Shown: positions 30,732 through 39,200 of the stretch, in pieces
Numbering within the stretch: position 1 is the stretch's first letter
How the letters are laid out: each line of letters opens with the position of its first letter
Assembly: GCA_041306005.1 (NCBI GenBank)
Contig: JBFYKJ010000067.1
Span: 1-40,105 of the forward strand
DNA length: 40,105 bases
Source of the DNA: JBFYKJ01 sp041306005
GTDB taxonomy: Archaea; Altiarchaeota; Altiarchaeia; JAFGQM01
Reading direction: 5' to 3'
The notes under the pieces: generated by a model
Databases searched by the model: none
What the model saw: the letters and a program-made list of their open reading frames with translations, nothing else
What the model was told of the DNA's origin: nothing
Program-made: the position numbers and the translations under genes

Positions 30732-32900
30732 CTACGCGTAGCTCGGCTCCCTGAGCTGCTTGGAGCCGCTCATGTAGCTCACATACCTCTCGTAGGCCTT
30801 GACATCCCCTTCGCTCACGGACGGGCGGACCTTGCCAATGGCGGCGTCGAAGTTCTTCTGGGTGACCTTCTTTGACTCGGAATCCATCGCGGCATAAGCG
30901 GCCTCCCTGCACACGGCCTCGATGTCGGCCCCGCTGTACCCCTCGGTCGCACTCACCAGCCCCTTCAGGTCAACTTTCTCCAGCGGCATGCTTCTCGTGT
31001 GGACCTTGAGTATCTCCAGCCGCGCGCCGGCGTCCGGCGGCGTGACGAGTATTATCTTGTCGAACCTTCCGGGCCTCATCAGCGCGGGGTCTACCAGGTC
31101 CGGGCGGTTCGTCGCCGCAAGGACTATTACATTCTCCAGCTTCTCTATCCCGTCCATCTCGGTCAGGAGCTGGTTCAGGACGCGGTCTGAGACGCGCGAG
31201 CCATCATTGCCCCTCGGGCTTGCAATAGCGTCTATCTCGTCGAAGAATATTATGCACGGGCTCACCTGCCTCGCCTTCTTGAATATGTTCCTCACGGCGC
31301 GCTCGCTCTCCCCGACCCACATGCTGAGGACTTCGGGCCCGCGCACGCTGATGAAGTTGCATTCGCTCTCGCCCGCCACCGCCCTTGCAAGCAGCGTCTT
31401 GCCACAACCGGGCGGCCCGTAGAGCAGGACGCCCCTTGGGGGGGTTATGCCGAACCTCTTGAAGCTTTCCGGGTCTTTAATCGGCTTCTCGACGATTTTC
31501 TTCAGCTCCTCCTTCACGATGGTGAGGCCGCCTATGTTGTCCCACTTGGTCGCAGGCATCTCTACAAGCACTTCCCTCATAGCAGAAGGTTCTACGGTCT
31601 TTAGCGCCTCCTTGAAGTCCTCGTCGCGGACGACCAGCTTTTCCAGCACTTCCTCTGAGATCTCATCCTTCTCAAGGTCTATCTTCGGAAGGCTCTTCCT
31701 CAGGACGTTGAAGGCCGCCTCCTTGACGAGGGCCGAGAGGTCCGCGCCGACAAACCCGTGGGTGACCGCGGCTATCTCGCTGAGTTTGAAATCCTTGTCA
31801 AGCGGCATGCTCCGGGTGTGTATCTGCAGTATCTCCTCCCTCCCGTTCCTGTCCGGCACGCCTATCTGTATCTCCCTGTCAAACCTTCCCGGCCTGCGCA
31901 GCGCCATGTCAAGGTCTTCCTCCCTGTTCGTCGCGCCGATGACAATGACGTTGCCCCTCGACTCCAGCCCGTCCATCAAAGTCAGCAGCTGGGCGACTAT
32001 CCTCTTCTCCACTTCGCCCTGCACCTCGGACCTCTTCGGCGCGATGGCGTCTATCTCGTCGATGAATATGATGGCCGGCGCCTTCTCCGCGGCCTCGTTG
32101 AACGCCTTTCTCAGGTTTTCCTCGCTCTGCCCGTACCACTTGCTTACTATCTCCGGCCCGTTCAGGACTGCGAAGTGTGCGTTGACCTCGCTTGCCACGG
32201 CCTTTGCCAGCAGGGTCTTGCCCGTGCCCGGCGGGCCGTAAAGGAGAACCCCCTTAGGCGGCTCTATCCCCAGCTTCTTGAACAGCTCCGGGTGCTTCAG
32301 CGGGAGCTCCACCATCTCCCTTATCTTGAGTATCTCGTGCCCGAGGCCGCCGATGTCCTCGTAGGTTATCTTCGGCATCTTCTTCTCGGACACCACGGGC
32401 TTTGACTGCACCCCTATCTGGGTGATATCGCATATGGAGACGATGCCCCCCGGGGACGTCTTTGTGACTATGAAGGGTATGGACGACCCTAATACCCCGA
32501 CGACTATCCTGTCGCCCTCTATCAGCACCCTGCCAAGCAGGCGGTGCTTGAGGTATTGGTTGAAATTCCCTGATATCCTGACTTGTTCGGTGGGGGCGAA
32601 CTCGACGGTTTGCGCATCTTTCGGCGTCGCCTTTCTCAGCATGACGCTGTCGCCCATCGATGCGTTGCAGTTGTATCGGGTGAAGCCGTCCATCCGGACC
32701 ATGCCCTGGCCCTCGTCCTGCGGGTGGCTGCGCCAGATGATGGCGACAGTCTGCTTGTTGTTGTTGCCGAGCATCTCCACGACGCCGCCGCTCGACAGCT
32801 CAAGCTCTTCCATCGCCTTGCTGTCGACGCGGACTATGCCTCTGCCTACGTCGTTCCTGAAAGCCTCTGCGACCTTGAGCTTTATGCCTGTAGACGCCAT
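30732..32900 (-). CDS. cdc48: CDC48/VCP-type AAA ATPase
   Basis: A 722-residue protein with the p97 layout: N-terminal double-psi barrel and following domain (1-185), D1 with Walker A GPPGTGKT (222-229) and Walker B IIFIDEID (277-284), D2 with GPPGCGKT (495-502) and IIFFDEID (549-556). Second regions of homology with arginine fingers (NREEDLDMALRRPGRFD, NRPDLVDPALMRPGRFD) are present in both rings. It unfolds proteins, in archaea often feeding the proteasome. The C-terminus ends PSYA, with a penultimate tyrosine as in proteasome-docking tails, though the residue before it is not hydrophobic. The ATG at 32900 (MASTGIKLKV) is preferred; 15 upstream in-frame residues are unlikely. A TATA box lies at 32974-32985. 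Confidence 0.95.
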   Translation of the reverse strand: MASTGIKLKVAEAFRNDVGRGIVRVDSKAMEELELSSGGVVEMLGNNNKQTVAIIWRSHPQDEGQGMVRMDGFTRYNCNASMGDSVMLRKATPKDAQTVEFAPTEQVRISGNFNQYLKHRLLGRVLIEGDRIVVGVLGSSIPFIVTKTSPGGIVSICDITQIGVQSKPVVSEKKMPKITYEDIGGLGHEILKIREMVELPLKHPELFKKLGIEPPKGVLLYGPPGTGKTLLAKAVASEVNAHFAVLNGPEIVSKWYGQSEENLRKAFNEAAEKAPAIIFIDEIDAIAPKRSEVQGEVEKRIVAQLLTLMDGLESRGNVIVIGATNREEDLDMALRRPGRFDREIQIGVPDRNGREEILQIHTRSMPLDKDFKLSEIAAVTHGFVGADLSALVKEAAFNVLRKSLPKIDLEKDEISEEVLEKLVVRDEDFKEALKTVEPSAMREVLVEMPATKWDNIGGLTIVKEELKKIVEKPIKDPESFKRFGITPPRGVLLYGPPGCGKTLLARAVAGESECNFISVRGPEVLSMWVGESERAVRNIFKKARQVSPCIIFFDEIDAIASPRGNDGSRVSDRVLNQLLTEMDGIEKLENVIVLAATNRPDLVDPALMRPGRFDKIILVTPPDAGARLEILKVHTRSMPLEKVDLKGLVSATEGYSGADIEAVCREAAYAAMDSESKKVTQKNFDAAIGKVRPSVSEGDVKAYERYVSYMSGSKQLREPSYA

Positions 32901-32973
32901 TTCAATCAGACCCGTCGGACCAAGCCGATGGGTACCCCCAAGCAAGATGCCTTAGGGCCAATATTCGCACCGG

Positions 32974-32985
32974 AAAGTATAAAAG
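32974..32985 (-). promoter_or_regulatory. TATA box for cdc48
   Basis: Minus-strand CTTTTATACTTT, a strong archaeal TATA match about 80 bases before the ATG at 32900. It predicts a leader of around 50 bases, within which the upstream in-frame ATG at 32945 would lie. Confidence 0.5.
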
Positions 32986-33062
32986 CCGGGAGTATTAAAG
33001 GCGCTGGGCTGTGAGATGCCGTGTGCAGGCATTTGCTAAACAGCCCCTCTAAAACCAAACGT

Positions 33063-33070
33063 CTTTTATC
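33063..33070 (+). promoter_or_regulatory. TATA box for radB (leaderless spacing)
   Basis: CTTTTATC centred 26 bases before the ATG at 33092. This spacing puts transcription start at or very near the start codon. Confidence 0.55.
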
Positions 33071-33091
33071 TCCAATGCTTCAAATCTCCTC

Positions 33092-33823
33092 ATGGACGGG
33101 GTGTTCGAGTTCGCGGACCTGACAGCTTTCACTCCGAAGACGATAACCCAGCTCTACGGCGAGCCGGCCAGCGGGAAGAGCAACCTTTGCATGTTGGCCG
33201 CCGCCGACGTTGCCCGCTCCGGGAAGACTGTGGTCTTCATAGACACCGAGGGCTCGTTCTCTTTGCCCCGCTTCAGGCAGGTCGCGGGCCACGAGGCGCA
33301 GGAGCTGCTAAAGCGGATAATCATCGCCGAGCCGACCGACTTTGACGAGCAGAAGATAGCGGTCAACAAGATCGAGGACCTTGTGGCCTCAAGGCACGGG
33401 AGCGAGGCGCCAGTGGGGCTCATAGTAGTCGACTCATTAGTCTCCCTCTACCGCCTTGAGATGGGGCTTGCCGAGGCCGCGGAGGCAAACAAGGAGCTCT
33501 CCCGCCAGATGGGCAAGCTCATGTCCGTCGCGACAAAGCACGACATACCCGTCGTCATCACAAACCAGGTATATTCCGCGTTCTCCCGAGAGCACGGCGA
33601 CGAGGCTAAGCTGCTGCTTCCAGTGGGCGGCGACGTATTGAAATACTGGGCAAAGGTCGTCATCAACGTGCGCAAGGCCGGTGAATACCGCGTAGCCGAG
33701 GTCATACGCCACGTCGCAAAGCCGGAAGGCGGCAAGATAAGGTTTCGGATAACCCAGTTCGGCATAAAGGACGAAGGCTCGCTGCAGGCGATGGGCAAGC
33801 AGACGCCCCCGCAGGATGCTTGA
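33092..33823 (+). CDS. radB: DNA repair and recombination protein RadB
   Basis: A 243-residue RecA-fold ATPase. Walker A is GEPASGKS at residues 23-30, Walker B is the VGLIVVDS strand near 110-117, and VVITNQVYS with LPVGGDVLKYWAKVVI near the C-terminus is typical of RadB. It lacks the N-terminal helix-hairpin-helix domain of RadA, so it is the RadA paralogue that assists homologous recombination. The protein begins right at the conserved region, supporting the ATG at 33092. A DJ-1/PfpI gene follows 22 bases later, probably on the same transcript. Confidence 0.92.
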   Translation: MDGVFEFADLTAFTPKTITQLYGEPASGKSNLCMLAAADVARSGKTVVFIDTEGSFSLPRFRQVAGHEAQELLKRIIIAEPTDFDEQKIAVNKIEDLVASRHGSEAPVGLIVVDSLVSLYRLEMGLAEAAEANKELSRQMGKLMSVATKHDIPVVITNQVYSAFSREHGDEAKLLLPVGGDVLKYWAKVVINVRKAGEYRVAEVIRHVAKPEGGKIRFRITQFGIKDEGSLQAMGKQTPPQDA

Positions 33824-33845
33824 CGGACCGTTATACGGGGGACAG

Positions 33846-34349
33846 ATGAAGGCATTGCTCATAATAGCCCCAGACCGCTTCAGGGATGAGGAGTACTTCC
33901 ATACGAAGGAGGAGCTGGAGAACGCGGGGATAGAAGTAGTCACTGCGAGCAAGTCCGCCGGGGCGTGCAGGGGCATGCTCGGCGGGACGGCGAAGGCGGA
34001 TATTGCACTAAAGGACGCAAAAGCGGAAAACTACGGATGCATCGCATTCATCGGCGGAGGAGGCTCTTCCATTTTCTTCAACGACAAGCCCGCCCTCGAT
34101 TTGGCGAAAAAGGCCTACGAGGCTGGCAAGGTCGCGGCGGCGATATGCATAGCCCCCATAGTCCTTGCGAACGCCGGCCTGCTCAAGGGCAAGAAAGCCA
34201 CTATATTCCCCGGCGAAGAGGGGGGCATCACCTGCAAGGGCTGCGACTACACCGGCGAACCGCTGACCGTGGACGGAAGGCTGATAACCGCCGACGGCCC
34301 AAGATCCGCGCGCGCATTCGGCAAGGCGCTCGCGAAGGCGATGACGTAG
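33846..34349 (+). CDS. DJ-1/PfpI family protein
   Basis: A 167-residue protein of the DJ-1/PfpI fold. It begins MKALLIIAPDRFRDEEYF, with the conserved acidic residue near 15-16. The nucleophile elbow is AAAICIAP with Cys101; IGGGGSSIFFNDK and FPGEEGG are further family marks. Members act as proteases, glyoxalases or protein deglycases; the absence of histidine directly after the cysteine (CI, not CH) leaves the activity uncertain. The ATG at 33846 is preferred over the upstream in-frame start at 33816, which overlaps radB by 8 bases and adds 10 residues ahead of the conserved strand. It lies between radB and a cupin gene. Confidence 0.88.
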   Translation: MKALLIIAPDRFRDEEYFHTKEELENAGIEVVTASKSAGACRGMLGGTAKADIALKDAKAENYGCIAFIGGGGSSIFFNDKPALDLAKKAYEAGKVAAAICIAPIVLANAGLLKGKKATIFPGEEGGITCKGCDYTGEPLTVDGRLITADGPRSARAFGKALAKAMT

Positions 34350-34377
34350 CGGCCTGCGTTTATCTACCAACACCACC

Positions 34378-34686
34378 ATGACACAAATCCCGGAAGGCTT
34401 CAAGAAAATACGCGACAAGGTTTGGAGAAAGCCTCTAGCTAGGGATGATAACCGGAAGGTGCAAATCGATATCCTCAGGATAGAGCCCGGCCTCGTCGAC
34501 CCGCCCCACTGGCACGACGACTGGGAGTGGGTGTATATCCTTGAGGGAAGCCTTGAGGACGAGAAAGGGATACACCGAAAGGGCGACTTCGTCGTCAACG
34601 GCAAGGACACCCGCCACGAGCCGAGGAGCAAGGAGGGGTGCACCGCGGTGATAGTGTGGTGCGGGAGCGTCAGGGGGGAGCCGTAG
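34378..34686 (+). CDS. Small cupin-domain protein
   Basis: A 102-residue single-domain cupin. The first motif PPHWHDDWEWVYILEG supplies metal ligands His44, His46 and Glu50, and the second (GDFVVNGKDTRHEPRS) supplies His80. Small cupins bind a divalent metal and may be dioxygenases, isomerases or sensors; the substrate cannot be told. It follows the DJ-1/PfpI gene by 28 bases in the radB direction. Its last 17 bases overlap the end of the opposing gene of unknown function. Confidence 0.82.
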   Translation: MTQIPEGFKKIRDKVWRKPLARDDNRKVQIDILRIEPGLVDPPHWHDDWEWVYILEGSLEDEKGIHRKGDFVVNGKDTRHEPRSKEGCTAVIVWCGSVRGEP

Positions 34687-35470
34687 GACGGGCAGCTTCC
34701 CGGCCGCTCCTGACCCTCATCTTCACATACTTCTTAAGCGAGAGCGTGAGCGCGTGCCAGTCCCTGTGCTTATATTCCTCCAGAGGCAGGCCCACAGACT
34801 TCCTCAAGACTGCGGACATGCAGTCCCCTATCGATGCGCCGCCGCGGTTTGTGGGGTTCATCTGGTAGAACCACCACTCATATTCGGCAGCGGCGGAGAG
34901 CTTTCCACGCGGCGTCTTCGCCGCGTGTGCTCGCTTCCACACCCTCTTCAGGTGCGACATCACCGCCGGGTGGTCCTCAGGGTATATATGGCCTATCTGC
35001 ACTTGGTTTAATCTAATAGCATTCCTGATGATGATGTTGGTCTTTATCTTCCTGCCGCCGGGCAGGACGTGCACCCTGTGGTCGATGACGTTGCCCATCG
35101 GGCCCTTTTTCGCTCTCCTGCTTTGCGGCAGCCTTTTTTCCGCAAGGGCATGCAGCCCCTTATATGGGTAGTCCCAGTCAAAGACGCTTATCGCTACCTT
35201 CGGATGGTACGCGGCGTTCTTTGAGTAGTGGGGGGACATGGACATGAGGTCTAAGACCCTTTCATCTTTGGCCTTTTTGGCGACCGCCCTTCGCGCATTT
35301 GCTATCCTAGAAAGCACTTGGTCGTGGTTGCCAGCGGTGGGCTTCGCGCCCATCACGGCGCTGGCCATCTTCTTCTTGAAGACCTCGGGATGATCGAACT
35401 CCACGTTTGGCCAGCATATCATCCGCTCGACTCTTTCACGGGTGTAGTGTTCGGCGGGCATGCGCTGCAT
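34670..35470 (-). CDS. Unrecognised basic protein directly downstream of lysS
   Basis: I do not recognise this 266-residue protein. It is soluble and basic, with many Lys, Arg and His. Notable segments are CWPNVEFDHPEVFKKKM (19-35), SPHYSKNAAYHPKVAISVFDWDYPYKGL near the middle, and EYEWWFYQMNPTNRGGASIGD near residues 205-225. The last pattern (paired Trp, then P-x2-RG-x-A) faintly recalls C-terminal segments of some bacterial effector/toxin proteins, which is weak evidence. The gene begins 2 bases after the lysS stop with a good ribosome site (GGAGGG) inside lysS, so it is almost certainly real and co-transcribed. Its end overlaps the cupin gene by 17 bases. Confidence 0.7.
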   Translation of the reverse strand: MQRMPAEHYTRERVERMICWPNVEFDHPEVFKKKMASAVMGAKPTAGNHDQVLSRIANARRAVAKKAKDERVLDLMSMSPHYSKNAAYHPKVAISVFDWDYPYKGLHALAEKRLPQSRRAKKGPMGNVIDHRVHVLPGGRKIKTNIIIRNAIRLNQVQIGHIYPEDHPAVMSHLKRVWKRAHAAKTPRGKLSAAAEYEWWFYQMNPTNRGGASIGDCMSAVLRKSVGLPLEEYKHRDWHALTLSLKKYVKMRVRSGREAARPTAPP

Positions 35471-35472
35471 GT

Positions 35473-37086
35473 TTATCCCTCCAGCCTGAACCTCTTCTGG
35501 GCGAAGCCCTTGTCCAGGCTGAGGATGAATGCTCCCGACTTAGGCCCCCTCTCGGCATCGAGGAGGACGTTGTAGACAGCTTTGAACATCTCAGGCGGTT
35601 TTAACCCGAGTTCATTAGCTATCTTGAATATCTCCTTTGCAAACACCTGCCTCTCCCAGTCCCTGTCAAGGAGGTCGGCAATCCTTGAGAGTGCTTCTTT
35701 CTGTTTGGCGCTCAGTGCCTCCGCACTCTTTGGTATCTTCTCTTGCAAAGTCAGCTTCTCCCCGTGCTCGGAAGCCCACTTCCCGGCGAGCGGCAGGAGT
35801 TGCGCATTCCTGCCACCGGTTTCATAACCGAGCCTCTTGAGTATCCCATCCGCCCTTTTCTTGTCGCCCATGGAGAGCTGGGAGACCATCGCGGCTATAC
35901 TATACGGCATCCGCTCTACATACTCCCCGGCCGGCTTTCTTGTGAGTACCATCTCATAGAGCCTCTTTATGTGCGCCTCTTCCTTCTCGTCTTTGGCCTT
36001 CTCGACCCTGTAATACACGCGCTCCATCTGGTCGAGCTCGTCCATCAGGAGCGGCACCTCGTCCCACTTGAAGTCGCGGGCCTTCGTTATTCGTTTAAGG
36101 AACAGTAATCTCAGCCCTTCCGCAGGCGCCACCGCCAGCCAATCTCTTGGGAAAACGACGTTCCCCACGGACGCCGACATCTTCCCGCCGCCGCCTATCG
36201 TGATGTGCTCGTAGAATATCGGGGTCGTCGCGGGGTAATCAAACACCTTTTCACAAATGTGCGCATTCACGAAGAAAGCCGAATTCGGCACTATATACTC
36301 CTTCCCCGCGCCCTCGCCGACGACGTCCCACCGCTTCCACTGCGACGCCCACTCGCTCTTCCAGACCATCTTGCCGTGCTTGCCTCCGGCCTCTACCCAC
36401 CCCTCGTGGCCGCACCCTACGGCCTTCTCGACCTTGAAATCGTAATCCTGGCAGCGGTAGTGGACTTTCCCATCCTTGTAGTCGTCGACCACCGTAGTCA
36501 TTATCTTCCCGCACTTCTCGCAGATGGCCTGGTACGGCACCCAGCCCTTCGGTAGCGGGTTGTCCTTGAAGCTGTTTATGATCCCCCTTATCTGTTCGGC
36601 CTTTTCGAGCGATATCTTGACCGCCCAGTCAAAGTTGCCCTTTCTGTATTCTTCCCTCATGGAAAACCGTTTGGGCTCCTCCTCGACGAAATCAGCGAAG
36701 ATGTCAAAGAACTCTGTGATATGATGATCGGCATAGGTCTTGTGGCAGCCCCAGGGGTCGGGGATGTCGGTGACGGGAACGCCGATATACTCGCGATACG
36801 ATTCCGGGACGCCCTTTGGTATCTTTCTCAACGGGTCCATGTCCTCGGCGACATAGATGAACTCGGCTGGGATTCCCTTGTCCTTTAGCGCCCTATAGAC
36901 GGCTTCGCCCCTGATTATGTCCGTCAGCCGGCCGATGTGGAGGACCCCTGATAAGGACGATGATGTCTTAATCGACGGCTTCTTCGGGAGCTTGTACGGC
37001 TTATCCAGGTAAGTGTACTTCTCCCTGCGGATCATCTCCTCGGCGAACTTGTCGGCCCAAAAGAGGCTTTCGCTTGCTTCATCCAT
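35473..37086 (-). CDS. lysS: Class I lysyl-tRNA synthetase
   Basis: A 537-residue class I aminoacyl-tRNA synthetase, the archaeal-type enzyme that charges tRNA-Lys. The first signature is HIGR at 50-53 (SGVLHIGRL) and the second KMSAS at 302-306 (GGGGKMSASVGNV), as usual for this family. Four cysteines around 189-225 (CEKC, RCQD, GCG) form a zinc site in the inserted domain. The C-terminal helical anticodon-binding part is complete. The unrecognised basic protein follows 2 bases later. The gene is divergent from another unrecognised gene with 97 bases between, and a CTAAATAGG TATA-like box lies at 37123-37131. Confidence 0.96.
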   Translation of the reverse strand: MDEASESLFWADKFAEEMIRREKYTYLDKPYKLPKKPSIKTSSSLSGVLHIGRLTDIIRGEAVYRALKDKGIPAEFIYVAEDMDPLRKIPKGVPESYREYIGVPVTDIPDPWGCHKTYADHHITEFFDIFADFVEEEPKRFSMREEYRKGNFDWAVKISLEKAEQIRGIINSFKDNPLPKGWVPYQAICEKCGKIMTTVVDDYKDGKVHYRCQDYDFKVEKAVGCGHEGWVEAGGKHGKMVWKSEWASQWKRWDVVGEGAGKEYIVPNSAFFVNAHICEKVFDYPATTPIFYEHITIGGGGKMSASVGNVVFPRDWLAVAPAEGLRLLFLKRITKARDFKWDEVPLLMDELDQMERVYYRVEKAKDEKEEAHIKRLYEMVLTRKPAGEYVERMPYSIAAMVSQLSMGDKKRADGILKRLGYETGGRNAQLLPLAGKWASEHGEKLTLQEKIPKSAEALSAKQKEALSRIADLLDRDWERQVFAKEIFKIANELGLKPPEMFKAVYNVLLDAERGPKSGAFILSLDKGFAQKRFRLEG

Positions 37087-37150
37087 GTTTTAACTTGGCG
37101 CCGCTGCGCCTTGCGACGCCGCCTATTTAGCGGGTTTAAGGAAAATAAGC

Positions 37151-37159
37151 TTTTATGTA
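37151..37159 (+). promoter_or_regulatory. TATA-like box for the mTERF-like gene
   Basis: CTTTTATGT centred about 29 bases before the ATG at 37184, consistent with a very short leader. A GGGAG sequence just before the ATG could still act as a ribosome site. Confidence 0.5.
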
Positions 37160-37183
37160 CGATGCGGCTATGTTAGGGAGCCA

Positions 37184-37930
37184 ATGGCCTTAAACGAACC
37201 CAAACCAAAGTCCACCAAACATAGGGGATACTGGAAGCCAAAAAAGGTCGCGGATGAAGAAATCGCCCTTTGGGATCAGCGTATCGGCGGCTCGGTTTGG
37301 AACGCAAAGAAGAAGGCCATTGCGGAGTCGGTCCTGAAAGGGCGTCTCGGGGAGGACAACGTCAGGCGCCTGCAGGAGCGGGGCGCCGACCTGGTCAAGG
37401 CCGCATCCAACGTCCGGCAGATGGTGAAGGAAGGCCTGGACCCAAAACGCGTCAAAGACCCGGCGCTGTTTGCCCACCCGCCGGAGCGGTTCTCTGAATT
37501 GCTCGGCGAGTGGAAGAAGAGCGGGACGATGAAGCCGAGCTACGACCGGATGGCGAGCGAGGTGAGGAAGCTCAATTCCATGGTTGCGCCGGGCGAGGTC
37601 GAGCCGCTCTACAGATTCGTCTCATGCGTCGGGATCGAGGACGCGCGGCGGATATACCAAGCCGCCGGCAGGCCGCTCGGGCACGTCGTCACTGGGGCGA
37701 TGGACGTGATGACGAAAGCCGGCATAGACCCAAAGAAAGTCCCCGCACCCTACTTTGCCATGGGTCCAGGCAAGGAGCTGGCCGGGCACATGCCCTTCCT
37801 CAAGGAGCGGCAGGGCCTGAAGCTTACCGAGGCTGAGCGCGAGCTGGTCGAAAACGCAAAGAAAAGCGAGGCTTCCGCACGAAACGTAGGAAAGAGGTAT
37901 GGCTATGTGTACCGCATGCCAGGGGTTTGA
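37184..37930 (+). CDS. Unrecognised protein with mTERF-like helical repeats
   Basis: A 248-residue soluble, basic, mostly helical protein I do not recognise. The N-terminus has TKHRGYWKPKKVADEE. Two stretches align with each other: VKEGLDPKRVKDPALFAHPP followed by LLGEWKKSG, and MTKAGIDPKKVPAPYFAMGP followed by MPFLKERQG. The shared pattern (G-hydrophobic-D-P-K-x-V-x2-P-x2-F, then a helix ending K-x2-G) resembles the nucleic-acid-binding mTERF repeat. This is an inference from pattern; no catalytic motif is seen. It has its own promoter and faces asd with only 29 bases between stops. Confidence 0.65.
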   Translation: MALNEPKPKSTKHRGYWKPKKVADEEIALWDQRIGGSVWNAKKKAIAESVLKGRLGEDNVRRLQERGADLVKAASNVRQMVKEGLDPKRVKDPALFAHPPERFSELLGEWKKSGTMKPSYDRMASEVRKLNSMVAPGEVEPLYRFVSCVGIEDARRIYQAAGRPLGHVVTGAMDVMTKAGIDPKKVPAPYFAMGPGKELAGHMPFLKERQGLKLTEAERELVENAKKSEASARNVGKRYGYVYRMPGV

Positions 37931-37952
37931 TTGAAGAAATAAAATAAAAAAG
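37931..37952 (-). terminator. T-rich terminator after asd
   Basis: On the minus strand the bases just after the asd stop read as a run of nearly pure T with scattered A and C (plus strand A-rich, 37931-37952). Archaeal RNA polymerase terminates at such tracts. It lies between convergent stops; on the plus strand it is A-rich and would not serve the neighbouring gene. Confidence 0.55.
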
Positions 37953-37959
37953 AAGGGGT

Positions 37960-39030
37960 TTACAGGTACCCCTTGGCCTTCAAGAGCTCTGCATTGAGTA
38001 TGCCGCCGCCCGCAGCCCCCCTGACCGTGTTGTGGGAGAGTCCCACAAACCTCCAGTCAAAGATGTGGCACTCCCTTAGCCTGCCGCAAGAGACTGCCAT
38101 GCCCTTATCCGCGTTCCTGTCAAGGCGTGTCTGCGGCCTGTCCGGCTCCTGCCGGTAGATTATCGGCTGCTCCGGAGCGAACGGGAGCTTCAGCCTCTGC
38201 GGCTCTGCCTTGAAGGACTTCCACACCCTGAGGATCTCCTCCGCATCCGGCTTGTTTGTGAACTTCACCGACACGCAGGCCATGTGGCCATCAAGCGCGG
38301 GAACGCGGTTGCAGTGGGCCGATATCTTCGGCTTTGTGGCATTGACTATCTCCTTGCCCTGCACCTTGCCCAGTATCTTGAGCGGCTCCCTTTCCGACTT
38401 CTCCTCTTCGCCCTTGATTAGCGGGATGACGTTGTCCACGATGTCCCACGAGGCGACGCCCGGGTGCCCGGCGCCCGAAAGCGCTTGCATAGTCGTTATG
38501 AACGCCTGCTCAAGGCCGTAGCCCGCCTTCTGGAGCGCGAAGAGCGGGGTCATGTACGACTGGAGGGAGCAATTCGGCTTCACAGTTATGAAGCCCTTTT
38601 TCCATCCCCTGTTCTTCTGCTGTATCGGGATTATGTCCGTGTGCTCCGGATTTATCTCAGGTATAAGCATCGGGACGTCGCTAGTGCCCCTGTGGGCGGA
38701 CGCGTTGGAAACGACGGGTATCCCCGCCTCGGCGTATTTGTGCTCCAGCTCCTTTGCAGGCGCTGAATCAAGCGCGGAGAACACGAAGTCGCAGCCCTTG
38801 GCTTTGTCTATGCGCGAAGCGTCCTCTACCATTATCCTGGCCATACCCTCGGGTATGTCTGACTCCATGTGCCACCTTCCGGCAACGGCCTCCTGGTATT
38901 TTTTCCCGGCGCTCTTCTCGCTGGCAGCGAGGTGCGTGACCTCGAACCAGGGGTGGTTCTCCAGCAGGGATATGTACTTTTGGCCTACCATGCCCGTGGC
39001 GCCCAATACGCCGACCTTGAGTCTGTCCAT
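37960..39030 (-). CDS. asd: Aspartate-semialdehyde dehydrogenase (archaeal/fungal type)
   Basis: A 356-residue NADP-dependent enzyme reducing aspartyl phosphate to aspartate semialdehyde, the branch point to lysine, threonine and methionine. The nucleotide loop GATGMVGQ is at 10-17, the catalytic Cys154 in KPNCSLQSY, and the catalytic histidine in the RVPALDGH block near 249. It supplies dapA, which lies 16 kb away on the other strand. Aspartokinase is just upstream on the same strand, separated by 170 bases that contain a separate promoter. Confidence 0.94.
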   Translation of the reverse strand: MDRLKVGVLGATGMVGQKYISLLENHPWFEVTHLAASEKSAGKKYQEAVAGRWHMESDIPEGMARIMVEDASRIDKAKGCDFVFSALDSAPAKELEHKYAEAGIPVVSNASAHRGTSDVPMLIPEINPEHTDIIPIQQKNRGWKKGFITVKPNCSLQSYMTPLFALQKAGYGLEQAFITTMQALSGAGHPGVASWDIVDNVIPLIKGEEEKSEREPLKILGKVQGKEIVNATKPKISAHCNRVPALDGHMACVSVKFTNKPDAEEILRVWKSFKAEPQRLKLPFAPEQPIIYRQEPDRPQTRLDRNADKGMAVSCGRLRECHIFDWRFVGLSHNTVRGAAGGGILNAELLKAKGYL

Positions 39031-39073
39031 AGTGGTCTTCTACAATACCGCTTCTCTAATTTGTGCCAAACCG

Positions 39074-39128
39074 CATAAAAATCTAGCAAGCCGGCATTAC
39101 CCGCAGTATTAATCGGCCGCCGCCGGCA
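39074..39128 (-). promoter_or_regulatory. asd promoter: TATA box with two phased TGCCGGC elements
   Basis: Minus-strand ATTTTTATG (plus 39074-39082) is a TATA-like box about 48 bases before the asd ATG. Upstream of it TGCCGGC occurs twice on the minus strand (plus 39090-39096 and 39122-39128), 32 bases or about three helical turns apart; the nearer copy is 8 bases from the TATA box. This matches the layout at dapA. A shared lysine-pathway regulator is inferred. Confidence 0.45.
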
Positions 39129-39200
39129 ATACAGCGGACGCTAGCGAATAAAATGAGGAGATGAAGAAACAGGAAAGCCCGCGCGATTCCCGCCGGGCGC

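Noticed and set aside
31447..32405. Plus-strand frames inside cdc48
   Set aside because: They are shadows of the two AAA ATPase domains, repeated because the domains themselves are similar.
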